From the NCBI RefSeq assembly GCF_035581365.1, contig NZ_CP141590.1, positions 496,001 to 560,000 of the forward strand: a DNA stretch of 64,000 bases, given 5' to 3'. Below are positions 43,267-53,274 of the stretch, piece by piece (within the stretch, counting starts at the first letter, position 1; each line of letters opens with the position of its first letter). Source of the stretch: Tsuneonella sp. CC-YZS046 (GTDB taxonomy: Bacteria; Pseudomonadota; Alphaproteobacteria; Sphingomonadales; Sphingomonadaceae). The position numbers were made by a program, and so were the translations under genes. The notes under the pieces are model-generated. The model had not been told where the DNA came from. It did no database searches and worked only from the letters and a program-made list of their open reading frames with translations.

Positions 43267-45948
43267 GTGAATATCGCGTCTGCCACCGCCTGGCATGCCG
43301 AGCCTGAAGAGCGACTGCTCGCGCTGCTGGGAACTTCCCGAACCGGCCTCGAGCCGGAAGATGCCGCCGGGCGGCTTGCCAAGCATGGCCCCAATGCGCT
43401 GCCGGGGGCAAAAACCCTTCACCCGTTTTTCCGCTTCCTCAAGCAATTCCGCAGCGCGCTCATCTATTTTCTGCTTGTCAGCGCCGTGGCGGCGATGCTG
43501 CTCGGTCATGCGATCGACGCCACCGTCATTCTCGTGGTCGTCCTGGTCAATGCGATTGTCGGCTTTGCCCAGGAAGGGAAGGCGGAGCAGGCGCTGGACG
43601 CCATCAGGAACATGATCGCGCCCCATGCCGTTGCGCTGCGCGCCGGCACCCGCGCCCGGGTGGCGGTGCCGGACCTTGTCCCGGGCGATGTCGTAATGCT
43701 GGAGGCAGGCGATCGGGTGCCCGCCGACTTGAGGCTGCTGCGCGCCCGTGGCCTGCTGATCGATGAAGCGGCGCTGACCGGGGAATCGGTCGCGGCCGAA
43801 AAGGACGAAGGCGTCATGCCCGCCGATGCTCCTCTCGGAGAGCGGGCGAACATGGCCTTTTCCGGCACGCTGGTGGCAGCTGGCCAGGCCACCGGGGTTG
43901 TCGTGGCAACCGGCATGGCCACCGAGATCGGCCGGATCAGCGCTCTGATCCAGTCGGTCGAGACGCTGACGACACCGCTGCTGCGCCAGATCGAACGCTT
44001 CGCCCATCGTTTCACCGCTGTCGTTTTCGCTGGCTCGGCATTGCTTTTTGCCTTCGCCGTGGTCGTTCGCTCCTTCGCCTGGGACGATGCGCTGATCGCG
44101 GTGGTTGCGCTCGCGGTAGGCGTGATTCCGGAAGGGCTGCCCGCCGTCATCACCATCACGCTGGCGATCGGCGTCAGGCGCATGGCCGGCCGCAACGCGG
44201 TGATCCGCAAGCTGCCCGCCGTCGAGACGCTGGGCGCGACCTCGGTCATCTGCTCGGACAAGACCGGCACGCTCACCCGCAACGAGATGACCGCGCGGCA
44301 GGTCGTGGCGCCCACCCACAGGCTCCTTGTCGGCGGCTCCGGCTACGCGCCCAAGGGCGAAATCGTCGCGCAAGGCACGGATGACGATGCCGAGGCGCTT
44401 GCCGTTGCGCTGCCGGTGCTTCGTTGCGGCTTGCTGTGCAACGATGCGCATTTGCGGGAGACTGCCGGCCAATGGGCGGTGGACGGCGATCCCATGGAAG
44501 GCGCGCTGGTCGCTTTGGGAATGAAGGCTGGCCTCGATCCTTCCCATGTCCGGGGCGAATGGCCGCGTCTCGACGAAATTCCGTTCGATGCCGCCCATCG
44601 CTTCATGGCTTCGCTGCACCGGGCGCCGACGGGCGAGGCGGTCGCTTTCGTCAAGGGAGCGCCCGAGGCGCTGTTCGCCATGGCCGCGCGCCCGCTCGAT
44701 CTCGAATTCTGGAATGCCCGTATCGCCGAGGCGGCCGACGAGGGCGAGCGCGTGCTCGCCTTCGGCATGAAGCGCCTGCCGGACGGCACGAAACGCCTGC
44801 GCTTCGCGGATATTGCTGAGATCGAGCTGCTCGGCATCGTCGGCTTCATCGATCCCCCCCGCCCGGAGGCGATGGCGGCCATCGCCGAATGCCGGTCGGC
44901 CGGGATACAAGTGAAGATGATTACCGGCGACCATGCCGCTACCGCGCTTGCCATATCCCGCCAACTGGGCCTCGCCGACGATCCCCAGGCGGTCACCGGG
45001 GCGGAGATCGACGCCGTGGATGACGGCGGCCTCGAAGCGCTGGTTCAGCGGGTGTCCGTCTTCGCCCGCACCAGCCCCGAGCACAAGCTGAGGATCGTGC
45101 GCGCGCTTCAGGCGGATGGCGCAATCGTGGCGATGACCGGGGATGGCGTCAACGATGCGCCATCGCTCAAGCAGGCCGACGTCGGCACCGCGATGGGCCG
45201 AAAAGGCACCGAAGCCGCGAAGGAAGCGGCTGAAATGGTGCTGCTCGACGACAATTTCGCGTCGATTGTCAGCGCCGTTCATGAAGGGCGCACCGTTTAC
45301 GACAATATCCGCAAGGTCATCGCCTGGACGCTTCCGACCAATGGCGGCGAGATGCTGGCGGTGGTGCTGGCCATCTTCATCGGCTTCGCGCTGCCGATGA
45401 CGGCGACCCAGATATTGTGGATCAATCTCATCCTTTCGGGCACGCTCGGCCTCGTGCTCGCCTTCGAGCCGTCCGAGCCGGGGGTGATGCGTCGTCCGCC
45501 CCGCCGGCCGAATGCGCCTTTGCTCTCGCCTTTCCTGCTGTGGCGGGTGCTCGTCGTCTCGGTGCTGCTCGCCGGTGTATCGCTCGGCGTTTTCTTCCAT
45601 GCGCTGGGTCAAGGACGCGACATCGAGACGGCGCGCACAATGGTCGTCAACATGCTGATCGTGGGCGAGATATTCTACCTGTTCAATGTGCGGTATCTGC
45701 ATATGGGCTCTATCAGCTGGCGGGGCGCGCTCGGCACGCCGGCGGTATTGGCCGCGATTGTGGCGGTCGTGATCGGCCAGCTCGCCTTCACCTACCTGCC
45801 GGTCATGAACGACATCTTCGAAAGCCGCCCGCTCGCGCTGGCCGACGGCCTGCTGATCGTCGCGACCGGCGCCGCGCTGATGATGCTCCTCGAAGGCGAG
45901 AAGCTGCTGATGCGGAAACTCGGATGGTTCGAGGAGCTTCGGGAATGA
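43267..45948 (+). CDS. Cation-transporting P-type ATPase (calcium-type, P2)
   Basis: The 893-aa pump has a cation-ATPase N-terminal domain, TGES at 171-174, the PEGLPA motif in membrane segment 4, phosphorylated Asp331 in CSDKTGTLT, and the hinge [23 protein letters not shown] is the P2-type ion-binding pattern of Ca2+-ATPases. The first usual start is GTG 43267, but the strong AAAAGGAG at 43237-43244 is ideally spaced from an in-frame GTT at 43252. The C-terminus ends in six membrane helices. Confidence 0.9.
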   Translation: MNIASATAWHAEPEERLLALLGTSRTGLEPEDAAGRLAKHGPNALPGAKTLHPFFRFLKQFRSALIYFLLVSAVAAMLLGHAIDATVILVVVLVNAIVGFAQEGKAEQALDAIRNMIAPHAVALRAGTRARVAVPDLVPGDVVMLEAGDRVPADLRLLRARGLLIDEAALTGESVAAEKDEGVMPADAPLGERANMAFSGTLVAAGQATGVVVATGMATEIGRISALIQSVETLTTPLLRQIERFAHRFTAVVFAGSALLFAFAVVVRSFAWDDALIAVVALAVGVIPEGLPAVITITLAIGVRRMAGRNAVIRKLPAVETLGATSVICSDKTGTLTRNEMTARQVVAPTHRLLVGGSGYAPKGEIVAQGTDDDAEALAVALPVLRCGLLCNDAHLRETAGQWAVDGDPMEGALVALGMKAGLDPSHVRGEWPRLDEIPFDAAHRFMASLHRAPTGEAVAFVKGAPEALFAMAARPLDLEFWNARIAEAADEGERVLAFGMKRLPDGTKRLRFADIAEIELLGIVGFIDPPRPEAMAAIAECRSAGIQVKMITGDHAATALAISRQLGLADDPQAVTGAEIDAVDDGGLEALVQRVSVFARTSPEHKLRIVRALQADGAIVAMTGDGVNDAPSLKQADVGTAMGRKGTEAAKEAAEMVLLDDNFASIVSAVHEGRTVYDNIRKVIAWTLPTNGGEMLAVVLAIFIGFALPMTATQILWINLILSGTLGLVLAFEPSEPGVMRRPPRRPNAPLLSPFLLWRVLVVSVLLAGVSLGVFFHALGQGRDIETARTMVVNMLIVGEIFYLFNVRYLHMGSISWRGALGTPAVLAAIVAVVIGQLAFTYLPVMNDIFESRPLALADGLLIVATGAALMMLLEGEKLLMRKLGWFEELRE

Positions 45949-45973
45949 TAAGCGTACAGCAAGGAGAAGGACA

Positions 45974-46861
45974 ATGACCGAGCCAGGCTGGATGAACGGG
46001 CCGCCAGCTACGATCCTGGTCGCGACCGACCTCAGCGCGCGCTGCGACCGCGCGCTCGACCGCGCGGTGCAGCTTGCCGGACAATGGAACGCCCGAATCC
46101 TGGCGGTCCATGCGGTCGAAACGGAAGACCACCCCGATCTCACGCGAATCTGGGAAACGCCCTCGTGGCGTCGTCCGCCAGATCCGGAGCAGCGCGCCCG
46201 CGATCAGCTGCTGGCCGACCTCGCCGAGCTATCCGTCGCGATCGACGTCCATGTCGAGGCAGGCAAGCCGGCCGATGTCATCCTCGCCGCAGCGGCTCGC
46301 GAAAACGCGGGGCTGATCGTCACCGGCGTTGCGCGCGACGAGCCGTTGCATCGCTCGCTGCTGGGCGACACCGTTCACCGGCTGATGCGCAACTCGCCGG
46401 TTCCGTTGCTGATTACCCGGAACAAGGCGCGCGCGCCCTATCGCAGGGTCGTGGTCGCGACGGACTTCGCCGCTTCCTCGCGCCATGCGCTGGAAGCCGC
46501 GGCCCGCTTTTTCCCCGACGCGGATTTCACCCTGTTCAACGGCTATGACGTGCCCTTCGCAAGCTATCTGACGGAAGAGGAGGTCAAGGTCGGCTTCCGC
46601 GGCATCGAGGAAGAAGCCGCCCGCCGCTTCCTGGCCGAGGCCGACATTGCCGACGAGGTGCGAAGCCGCACCGTCCGGCTGATCGAGCATGGCGTGCCGG
46701 AAGCCTTGCTGCGCGACTATGTGCGCGGCCATCGGGTCGATCTCACCGTCGTCGGCAGCCATGGCGGCGGAGCGATCTACGAACTGGTCATTGGCAGCAC
46801 CGCGCGGCGGATCATCGACACGGTGCCCGGCGATGTGCTGCTCGTGCGTGATCCTGCCTGA
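45974..46861 (+). CDS. Tandem universal stress protein
   Basis: The 295-aa protein has two UspA domains (about residues 9-145 and 155-293). The second ends with the ATP-binding-like VGSHGGGAIYELVIGSTARRII; the first ends LLGDTVHRLMRNSPVPLL. AAGGAGAAGG precedes the ATG. Tandem Usp proteins are common in low-oxygen and stress regulons. Confidence 0.92.
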   Translation: MTEPGWMNGPPATILVATDLSARCDRALDRAVQLAGQWNARILAVHAVETEDHPDLTRIWETPSWRRPPDPEQRARDQLLADLAELSVAIDVHVEAGKPADVILAAAARENAGLIVTGVARDEPLHRSLLGDTVHRLMRNSPVPLLITRNKARAPYRRVVVATDFAASSRHALEAAARFFPDADFTLFNGYDVPFASYLTEEEVKVGFRGIEEEAARRFLAEADIADEVRSRTVRLIEHGVPEALLRDYVRGHRVDLTVVGSHGGGAIYELVIGSTARRIIDTVPGDVLLVRDPA

Positions 46862-46882
46862 GATGGCGGCACTGCGGATATA

Positions 46883-47851
46883 ATGCCGTTCGTCTGGTGC
46901 GCCGCCGGGCTTGCCCTGCTGGTCTTGGGGGCCGAGCTGGTGGTGCGCGGCGGCACGCATGTCGCCGCGCGGCTGGGCGTGCCGCCGCTGGTGATCGGCC
47001 TGACGATCGTCGTCGTGGGGACCAGCACGCCGGAACTCGCGGTCGGGATCGACGCCGCGCTGCGAGGCGAGGGGGAGCTTGCGGTCGGCAATATCGCGGG
47101 CACCAACATCGTCAATATTCTGCTGATCCTGGGGTTGAGCGCGCTGATCGAGCCGCTGGCGATCCGGATGCAGACGATTCGGCTTGACCTGCCGATCATG
47201 ATCCTTGCTTCGCTGATGCTGGTCGCCCTGGCCTGGGACGGCAATCTTTCACGGGCCGACGGCATTATCCTGACGATGTCCGCCCTGGCCTATACGATGG
47301 CGATCCTGCGCATCGCGCGGCGGGAGAGCCAGGGCATCAAGGCGGCTTTCAGCAGGGAATTCGCGGCACGGCCCGATTCCACGCCCACGCCGGAAAACCT
47401 GCTGAGCCTTGGCGCGCTCGCAGCCGGACTCGTCGTGATCGCGGTCGGCGCGGACTTGCTGGTGGATGGCGCGGTGGCGCTGGCAAGGCAATGGGGCGTC
47501 TCGGACGCCTTCATCGGCCTCACCATCGTGGCGATCGGAACCTCGTCGCCGGAGCTGGTGACGACCGTGGTTTCCACGATCCGCAAGGCGCGGGACATCG
47601 CCATCGGCAATCTGCTGGGCAGCAGCATCTACAATATCCTGTTCATCCTCGGCATCACCTGCATCGTGCCGGATGCTGGGATTCAGGTCGGGCAGGCCCT
47701 GATCCGCATCGACATTCCGCTGACGGCGGCGGTGGCCTTATTGTGCATCCCCGTGTTCGTCAGCGGCCGCAGCGTTACCCGCTTCGAGGGCGGGTTGTTC
47801 GTCATCGCCTATGCCGTTTATCTGGCTTATCTGATCGCTGCCCGGACATGA
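46883..47851 (+). CDS. Calcium/sodium antiporter (YrbG-type CaCA)
   Basis: The 322-aa membrane protein has two inverted repeats, each with a conserved alpha-repeat: VVGTSTPELAVGIDAAL with GNIAGTNIVNIL, and AIGTSSPELVTTVVS with GNLLGSSIYNILFILG. About ten membrane segments are present. It follows the Usp gene by 21 nt. Confidence 0.93.
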   Translation: MPFVWCAAGLALLVLGAELVVRGGTHVAARLGVPPLVIGLTIVVVGTSTPELAVGIDAALRGEGELAVGNIAGTNIVNILLILGLSALIEPLAIRMQTIRLDLPIMILASLMLVALAWDGNLSRADGIILTMSALAYTMAILRIARRESQGIKAAFSREFAARPDSTPTPENLLSLGALAAGLVVIAVGADLLVDGAVALARQWGVSDAFIGLTIVAIGTSSPELVTTVVSTIRKARDIAIGNLLGSSIYNILFILGITCIVPDAGIQVGQALIRIDIPLTAAVALLCIPVFVSGRSVTRFEGGLFVIAYAVYLAYLIAART

Positions 47852-47950
47852 ATGCCGCGGAACCGCGAGCCGGAGCCAAGGCGGCATGGGGGCCGAAAAA
47901 ACCGCAGCCGCGCCTTGACGCGGCCTGCCAATCTGAGACGATCCGGCATC

Positions 47951-48880
47951 ATGATGAACATCGCCACGCTTACGCTCAACCCGACGATCGACGTTGCCTA
48001 TGAAGTGGACAGGATGTTCCACACCCACAAGATGCGGACGCGCAAGGAGCATTACGACCCAGGCGGCGGCGGCATCAACGTGGCCCGGGTCTTCGTGCGG
48101 CTGGGCGGCAATGCGCGCTGCTATTACCTCTCGGGCGGCGCGACGGGGCCTGCGCTCGACGGCCTGCTCGATCTCCACCAGCTCGTCCGCGAACGGATCG
48201 CGATCAAGGGGCACACGCGCGTCAGCACTGCCGTTCTCGAGCTGGAGAGCGGGAAGGAATACCGCTTCGTGCCGCCCGGCCCGGCGGTTGCCCCGGAAGA
48301 ATGGCAGGAGTGCCTTGACCGGCTCGCTGCCGCCAATTGCGATTACCTTGTCGTCAGCGGTTCGCTTCCTCCGGGCGTGCCCGACGATTTCTATGCCCGC
48401 GTTGCGGCGATTGCCGCCCCGCGCGGCATCAGGGTGGTGCTCGACAGTTCGGGCACCGGCCTGCGTGAAGGGCTTGCCGGCGGCAATGTCTTCCTGGTCA
48501 AGCCGAGCATCGGCGAGCTGCGGCAACTGACCGGCGAGAAGCTGGAAGGGATCGAGGCTGTGGCGGCGGCGGCCATGGACATCGTGGGCAAGGGGCAGGC
48601 GGAACTGGTCGCGGTGACGCTGGGCCATGAAGGCGCTCTCCTCGCCCGGAAGGCCGGCACCCTTTTCCTTCCCGCCCTCGCCATCGAGGCGAAGAGCGCG
48701 GTCGGGGCCGGGGACAGCTTCCTGTCCGCCATGGTCTTCGCGCTGGCGAGCGGCCGGGATGAGGTGGAGGCCTTCCGCTTCGGCATTGCCGCGGGCGCCG
48801 CGGCCGTTCTGACGGCGGGCACCGATCTTTGCCAGCCTGACGATATCCGGCGGCTTTATGCCCATGTCGTCGCGGCCTGA
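47951..48880 (+). CDS. pfkB: 6-phosphofructokinase II-type PfkB-family kinase
   Basis: The 309-aa ribokinase-fold protein has the substrate motif DPGGGGINVAR and the ATP/anion-hole motif VGAGDSFLSAM. Its length and whole pattern (VSGSLPPGV, VLDSSGTGL, FLVKPSIGEL) resemble E. coli PfkB rather than FruK. Sphingomonads usually use the Entner-Doudoroff route, so its role may be as a stress-induced or sugar-phosphate kinase. The ATG at 47951 (or 47954) is chosen by family start. Confidence 0.85.
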   Translation: MMNIATLTLNPTIDVAYEVDRMFHTHKMRTRKEHYDPGGGGINVARVFVRLGGNARCYYLSGGATGPALDGLLDLHQLVRERIAIKGHTRVSTAVLELESGKEYRFVPPGPAVAPEEWQECLDRLAAANCDYLVVSGSLPPGVPDDFYARVAAIAAPRGIRVVLDSSGTGLREGLAGGNVFLVKPSIGELRQLTGEKLEGIEAVAAAAMDIVGKGQAELVAVTLGHEGALLARKAGTLFLPALAIEAKSAVGAGDSFLSAMVFALASGRDEVEAFRFGIAAGAAAVLTAGTDLCQPDDIRRLYAHVVAA

Positions 48881-48893
48881 GCGGATCGGACAC

Positions 48894-50495
48894 ATGGCCA
48901 GCCCGCCGACCCTCGCCTTCCACGGCGCCGCCCGCACTGTCACCGGCTCCTGCATGGAGCTTTGCCTCGGTGAGCGGCGCATCCTGATCGACTGCGGACT
49001 TTTCCAGGGGTCGCGCTCGCTGGAAGCGCTGAATCGCGAACCGTTCTCCTTCGATGCGAAGGGCCTGGACGCGGTCATCCTCACGCACGCCCATATCGAT
49101 CACAGCGGGCTGCTGCCGAAGCTGGTTGCGGATGGCTATGCGGGGCCGATCTGGTGCACCGAGCCGACGCGCGACCTGCTCCGCCATATGCTGCCGGATG
49201 CCGGGCGCATCCAGGAATACGAGGCGGAACGGCGCAACCGCCGCGCGGACCGGGCAGGCGAGGAGCCCTTCGTTCCAGCCTATACCGAGGCGGATGCGCA
49301 GGCTGCGGTCGCGCAAGCCCGGCCGGTGGCGCTGAAGACGTGGTTCGAGCCTGCGCCGGGCATCCGCGCGCGGCTCTGGAACGCCGGGCATATCCTCGGC
49401 TCGGCCTCGGTCGAGGTCGAGGCGGGCGGTTCGCGCCTGCTCTTCTCCGGCGACATCGGGCCGGAGCACAAGGCCTTCCATCCCGATCCCGAAGCGCCGT
49501 CCGGCTTCGACCATGTCGTTTGCGAGAGCACCTATGGCGACCGGGTGCGCGAGGAAGTGACGATCGAGCAGCGGCGCACGCTGCTGGAGGCGGAAATCAG
49601 GGGCGCGCTGACCCGGGGCGGCAATCTCGTCATTCCGGTCTTCGCGCTGGAGCGCACGCAGGAATTGCTGCTCGACGTGGCCAGCCTGATTAATGCCGGG
49701 CATCTCCCGCATGTGCATCTGTTCGTCGATTCACCGCTCGCCAGCCATGCGACCGACGTCTTCGCCAAGCACAAGGAAGCGCTGGAGGACCTCGGCTCGG
49801 GCGAGATATTCCGTCACCCCGCCTTCCATTTCGTCGAGAATGCCAGCCAGTCGATGCGCCTCAACAGCATGTCGGGCACGATCATCATGGCGGCTTCGGG
49901 CATGTGCGAAGCGGGCCGCATCCGGCACCATCTGCGCCACAATCTGCCGCGCCGGGAATCGACGGTCCTGTTCGTCGGCTTTCAGGCGGCGGGAACGCTG
50001 GGCCGGGCCATCATGGATGGCGCGCACCGTGTGCGCATCTCCGGCCATGACGTGACGGTGCGGGCGCAGATCCGGCGCATCGACAGCTATTCCGCCCATG
50101 CCGACCGCGACGACATCCATGCCTGGGTCGCCGCGCGCGCGCCCATCGCGGGCAGCCTGTTTCTCACTCATGGCGAGTCCGAAGCTATCGAGGCGCTGCG
50201 CCGCGATCTTCAATCCCAGGGCGCGGCGAATGCGATCGTCACGCCCGAAATCGGCGAGCGCTATGCATTGACTGCCGGCGCTCCGGCGAAACGGATCGAA
50301 ACAGGCCGGGTCGATCTGCGCGACGCGCTGGGCCAGGATTGGCAGAATGACTATGCCCGCTTCGCGACCAGCCTGAAACAGCAGCTTGCCGAGATCGAGA
50401 GCGCGTCGGCGCGGCGCGAGGCCCTGACGCGGATGCGCGCCATTCTGGATTCGTTCAAGGAACATCGGGACAAGCGGCGGGATCGCCATCGCTGA
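48894..50495 (+). CDS. MBL-fold/beta-CASP metallo-hydrolase (predicted exoribonuclease-like)
   Basis: The 533-aa protein has the zinc motif THAHIDHSG, the GHILGSASVEVE and FSGDIG segments of metallo-beta-lactamases, and the beta-CASP/RMMBL region with MAASGMCEAGRIRHHL and DSYSAHAD. This is the CPSF/RNase-J-related YSH1 type. RNA is the likely substrate, but bacterial members of this subfamily are poorly characterised. Start at ATG 48894, 13 nt after pfkB. Confidence 0.9.
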   Translation: MASPPTLAFHGAARTVTGSCMELCLGERRILIDCGLFQGSRSLEALNREPFSFDAKGLDAVILTHAHIDHSGLLPKLVADGYAGPIWCTEPTRDLLRHMLPDAGRIQEYEAERRNRRADRAGEEPFVPAYTEADAQAAVAQARPVALKTWFEPAPGIRARLWNAGHILGSASVEVEAGGSRLLFSGDIGPEHKAFHPDPEAPSGFDHVVCESTYGDRVREEVTIEQRRTLLEAEIRGALTRGGNLVIPVFALERTQELLLDVASLINAGHLPHVHLFVDSPLASHATDVFAKHKEALEDLGSGEIFRHPAFHFVENASQSMRLNSMSGTIIMAASGMCEAGRIRHHLRHNLPRRESTVLFVGFQAAGTLGRAIMDGAHRVRISGHDVTVRAQIRRIDSYSAHADRDDIHAWVAARAPIAGSLFLTHGESEAIEALRRDLQSQGAANAIVTPEIGERYALTAGAPAKRIETGRVDLRDALGQDWQNDYARFATSLKQQLAEIESASARREALTRMRAILDSFKEHRDKRRDRHR

Positions 50496-50546
50496 CGAAC
50501 GGGCTGATTAGGCGCTCTCATTGTATTTTCATGCCCGAGGGAATAA

Positions 50547-50563
50547 ATGCATATTAAATGCAT
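50547..50563 (+). promoter_or_regulatory. NsrR-type binding site upstream of the globin gene
   Basis: ATGCATATTAAATGCAT matches the NsrR core consensus ATGYATTTNAAATRCAT at 15 of 16 defined positions. It ends 17 nt before the globin ATG. An NsrR homologue is encoded 3 kb downstream. Confidence 0.75.
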
Positions 50564-50580
50564 AATTTGGAGTCGCGGCG

Positions 50581-51012
50581 ATGGCGCGGTTGCAGATCGA
50601 CGAAGGCGGACTGAAGGAACTCGTTGAAGCCTTCTATGCGCGCGTTCGCGCGGATGAGGCGCTCGGCCCGATTTTCAACGATGCGATCGACGACTGGCCG
50701 GAGCATCTCGAGAAGCTGGCCGCTTTCTGGTCTTCCGTGATGCTGACCAGCGGGCGCTACAAGGGGCAGCCGGTGCCGGCGCATGTGAAGCATCGCGACC
50801 GCATAACGCCGGCTCTGTTCGACCGCTGGCTGGCGTTATGGGAACAGACCACCAATGAATTGATGGAGCCGGAAGCGGCCGATGCGCTGCAGAACAAGGC
50901 GCGCCGCATCGCCGAGAGCCTGAAACTTGCCATGTTTTTCCGGCTGGATGGGCCGGGGACGCCTGAGCGCGCACGGCATGGCTCGGACACCGGCATGACC
51001 GCTTCGCAATGA
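50581..51012 (+). CDS. Group III truncated haemoglobin
   Basis: The 143-aa protein matches group III globins: EAFYARVRADEALGPIFN, FWSSVMLTSGRYKGQP and the proximal His in VPAHVKHRDRI. GGAG lies 8 nt before the ATG. The NsrR-type site just upstream points to a role in nitric-oxide handling. Confidence 0.9.
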   Translation: MARLQIDEGGLKELVEAFYARVRADEALGPIFNDAIDDWPEHLEKLAAFWSSVMLTSGRYKGQPVPAHVKHRDRITPALFDRWLALWEQTTNELMEPEAADALQNKARRIAESLKLAMFFRLDGPGTPERARHGSDTGMTASQ

Positions 51013-51058
51013 GAGGGGAGAAGCTCCAGTCTGCCGTTGCCGGGCCGAGGCGGCGGTA

Positions 51059-51523
51059 ATGGAGGATTTCATCATCGCCCGGGTCCTGCATGTCGTCGCT
51101 ATCCTGTTCTGGATCGGCGGGGTTGCGTTCGTGACGCTGGTGGTGATGCCGTCGGTGCGGAGCCAGCATGCCCCGGGCGAGAGGCTTCATGCCTTTCACA
51201 GGCTGGAGGGCCGCTTCGCCCCGCAGGCGCGCCTCTGGGTCCTGCTTGCGGGCGCGAGCGGCTTCTGGATGGCCTGGCGGGCCGAGATGTGGGATCGCTT
51301 TTACGACCTCCATTTCTGGTGGATGCATGCGATGGTGGCGCTCTGGCTGGTCTTCGCGGCGATGCTGTTCGTCATCGAGCCGCTTTTCCTCCACCGACGC
51401 ATGATGTCATCGAGCGATCCCGCGCGGGATTTCGCGCGGATGGAACGCATGCATCGCGTGCTGCTGGCGGCGTCCATCATCACCGTGATCGGCGCCGTGG
51501 CCGGAAGCCACGGGTTGCTCTGA
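51059..51523 (+). CDS. CopD-like membrane protein
   Basis: The 154-aa protein has four membrane helices with conserved His residues in VLHVVAILFWIGGVAFV and WWMHAMVALW, as in the CopD/DUF2269-like group that may bind heme or copper. It follows the globin gene by 46 nt and may share its promoter. Confidence 0.72.
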   Translation: MEDFIIARVLHVVAILFWIGGVAFVTLVVMPSVRSQHAPGERLHAFHRLEGRFAPQARLWVLLAGASGFWMAWRAEMWDRFYDLHFWWMHAMVALWLVFAAMLFVIEPLFLHRRMMSSSDPARDFARMERMHRVLLAASIITVIGAVAGSHGLL

Positions 51524-51580
51524 TTTCGGATCAGGCCGGGGTCTGCGGTTCAATCCATGATCGACTTTCCGCTTGCAGCC

Positions 51581-52222
51581 TTATTCTCCGGTCGTTTGCA
51601 GATCGACGATCCGCAAATAGGGTTTCAGCGTCCTGTATCCTTGCGGGAACTGGCGAGAGGCCTCTTCATCCGACAGCTTGGGGGAGATCACCACCGGCTC
51701 GCCCTGCTGCCAGTTGACCGGCGTGGCGATGCTGCGCGCATCGGTCAGTTGCAGGCTGTCGATCGCGCGCAGGATCTCGGAGAAATTGCGCCCCGTGGAG
51801 GGCGGATAAGTCAGGATCAGCCGGACCTTGCGGGCCGGATCGATCACGAACACCGAGCGTACGGTAACGGTGGGATCGCTCTCCGGGTGGATCATGTCAT
51901 AAAGCGAGGAAACTCGCGCATCCGGGTCCGCGATCATCGGAAAATCGAGCCTGGCGCCCTGCGTTTCCTCGATGTCGGCTTCCCATTTGTAATGGGCTTC
52001 GACCGGATCGACCGAGAGCCCGATCGGCTTGACGTTCCGCTTGTCCCATTCGGGGCGCAGCTTCGCCACTTCGCCCAGCTCGGTGGTGCAGACGGGTGTG
52101 AAATTCTTGGGATGGCTGAACAGCACGCCCCAGCTCGATCCAAGCCAGTCGTGAAAACGAATCCGGCCGTGCGTGGTGTCCTGTTCGAAGTCGGGGGCGA
52201 TTTGCCCAAGCTGGATAGTCAT
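51581..52222 (-). CDS. 1-Cys peroxiredoxin (Prx6 type)
   Basis: The 213-aa protein has the peroxidatic PKNFTPVCTTELG (Cys at about 45), the conserved SVDPVEAHYKW and the long C-terminal dimerisation domain with YLRIV of Prx6-type enzymes. It reduces peroxides in the cytoplasm. It is divergent from the LysR gene across 203 nt. Confidence 0.94.
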   Translation of the reverse strand: MTIQLGQIAPDFEQDTTHGRIRFHDWLGSSWGVLFSHPKNFTPVCTTELGEVAKLRPEWDKRNVKPIGLSVDPVEAHYKWEADIEETQGARLDFPMIADPDARVSSLYDMIHPESDPTVTVRSVFVIDPARKVRLILTYPPSTGRNFSEILRAIDSLQLTDARSIATPVNWQQGEPVVISPKLSDEEASRQFPQGYRTLKPYLRIVDLQTTGE

Positions 52223-52425
52223 GAAGGCTCCTCATGCATGTGGCGGCATTGTGGAGCAGCCAGGTTCAGCAAACAAATGAATGTTATTTATGATTATATG
52301 CAAAAATTTTTCGTGAGGGACTGGGGGCGTATATCAGCGTGTTTCCTTGCAGGAGCACCCGAAATCCACTATCATTCAACAATAAAATAAATATGATTAG
52401 AGGTTGAAAGCAAGGAACTTCTGGA
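52223..52425. promoter_or_regulatory. Divergent control region of peroxiredoxin and LysR genes
   Basis: This 203-nt AT-rich spacer separates two divergent genes, the usual LysR arrangement. ATCAT (52370-52374) and ATGAT (52393-52397) form a loose inverted pair near the LysR start; I cannot identify a firm operator. Confidence 0.45.
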
Positions 52426-53274
52426 ATGGATATCAGCGTTGCCCGCACATTCCTAGAAGTGGTGAAGACCGGCAGCTTCGTCGGCGCGGCGGCCAACCTC
52501 AATCTCACCCAGACGGCGGTGAGCGCGCGTATCCGGGTGCTGGAGGACCAGCTCGACCGGCCCGTGTTCATCCGGAACAAGGCCGGGGCAAAGCTGACTC
52601 CGGCGGGCGAGCAATTTCTCCGCTTTGCGACGACGCTCGTCCAGGTCTGGGATCGGGCAAGGCATGCCGTCGCTCTCCCGCCCGGCCGGGAAACGGTGGT
52701 GACGATCGGCGTGGAACTCAGCCTGTGGAGCCCGCTGCTGCGGCATTGGCTGCTGTGGATGCGGCGCGAATGCCCTGAAATTGCGGTGAGCACGCAGATC
52801 GATACTTCGGAACGCCTCATGGAGCAGGTCCAGGACGGGTCCCTCGATGTCGCCGTGCTCTACGCGGCGCCGAGCCGTCCGGGCGTGATAGTCGAACTCC
52901 TCTTCGAGGAGAAACTGGTGCTGGTGAGAACGACGCCGGCCAGTTCCCCGCTCGCGCCCGAGGATCATGTGCGGATCGATTGGGGGGAGGAATTTGCGGC
53001 AAGCTATCAGGCGGCATTCCCGGACCAGCCCAACGCGGTGGTATCGATCAGCTATGGGCCGCTCGCGCTGGAATATATATTGGCGACAGGCGGCAGCGGC
53101 TATTTCCGCAAGGGTTTCATCCGCTCCTATCTCGAAGAGGGGCGGCTGACGCTGGTGCCTGACAGCCCCGAGTTCTCCTATTCCGCATATGTCGTTCATT
53201 CGACCAAGGCCGACCCGGGCGTGATGGACCGGATTCGCGCGGGCCTGCGGGCTTCGGCGGCGATTGCGGCATGA
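52426..53274 (+). CDS. LysR family transcriptional regulator
   Basis: The 282-aa protein has an N-terminal winged helix (FLEVVKTGSFVGAAANLNLTQTAVSARIRVLE-type, residues 8-40) and a periplasmic-binding-like effector domain. It contains no OxyR-type Cys pair, so direct peroxide sensing is not indicated. It is divergent from the peroxiredoxin and overlaps the next gene by 4 nt. Confidence 0.9.
   Translation: MDISVARTFLEVVKTGSFVGAAANLNLTQTAVSARIRVLEDQLDRPVFIRNKAGAKLTPAGEQFLRFATTLVQVWDRARHAVALPPGRETVVTIGVELSLWSPLLRHWLLWMRRECPEIAVSTQIDTSERLMEQVQDGSLDVAVLYAAPSRPGVIVELLFEEKLVLVRTTPASSPLAPEDHVRIDWGEEFAASYQAAFPDQPNAVVSISYGPLALEYILATGGSGYFRKGFIRSYLEEGRLTLVPDSPEFSYSAYVVHSTKADPGVMDRIRAGLRASAAIAA

Noticed and set aside
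43219-46143. 974-aa open frame on the minus strand
   Set aside because: It is antisense to the P-type ATPase, has His/Arg/Asp-rich low-complexity sequence and no motifs; a high-GC shadow frame.
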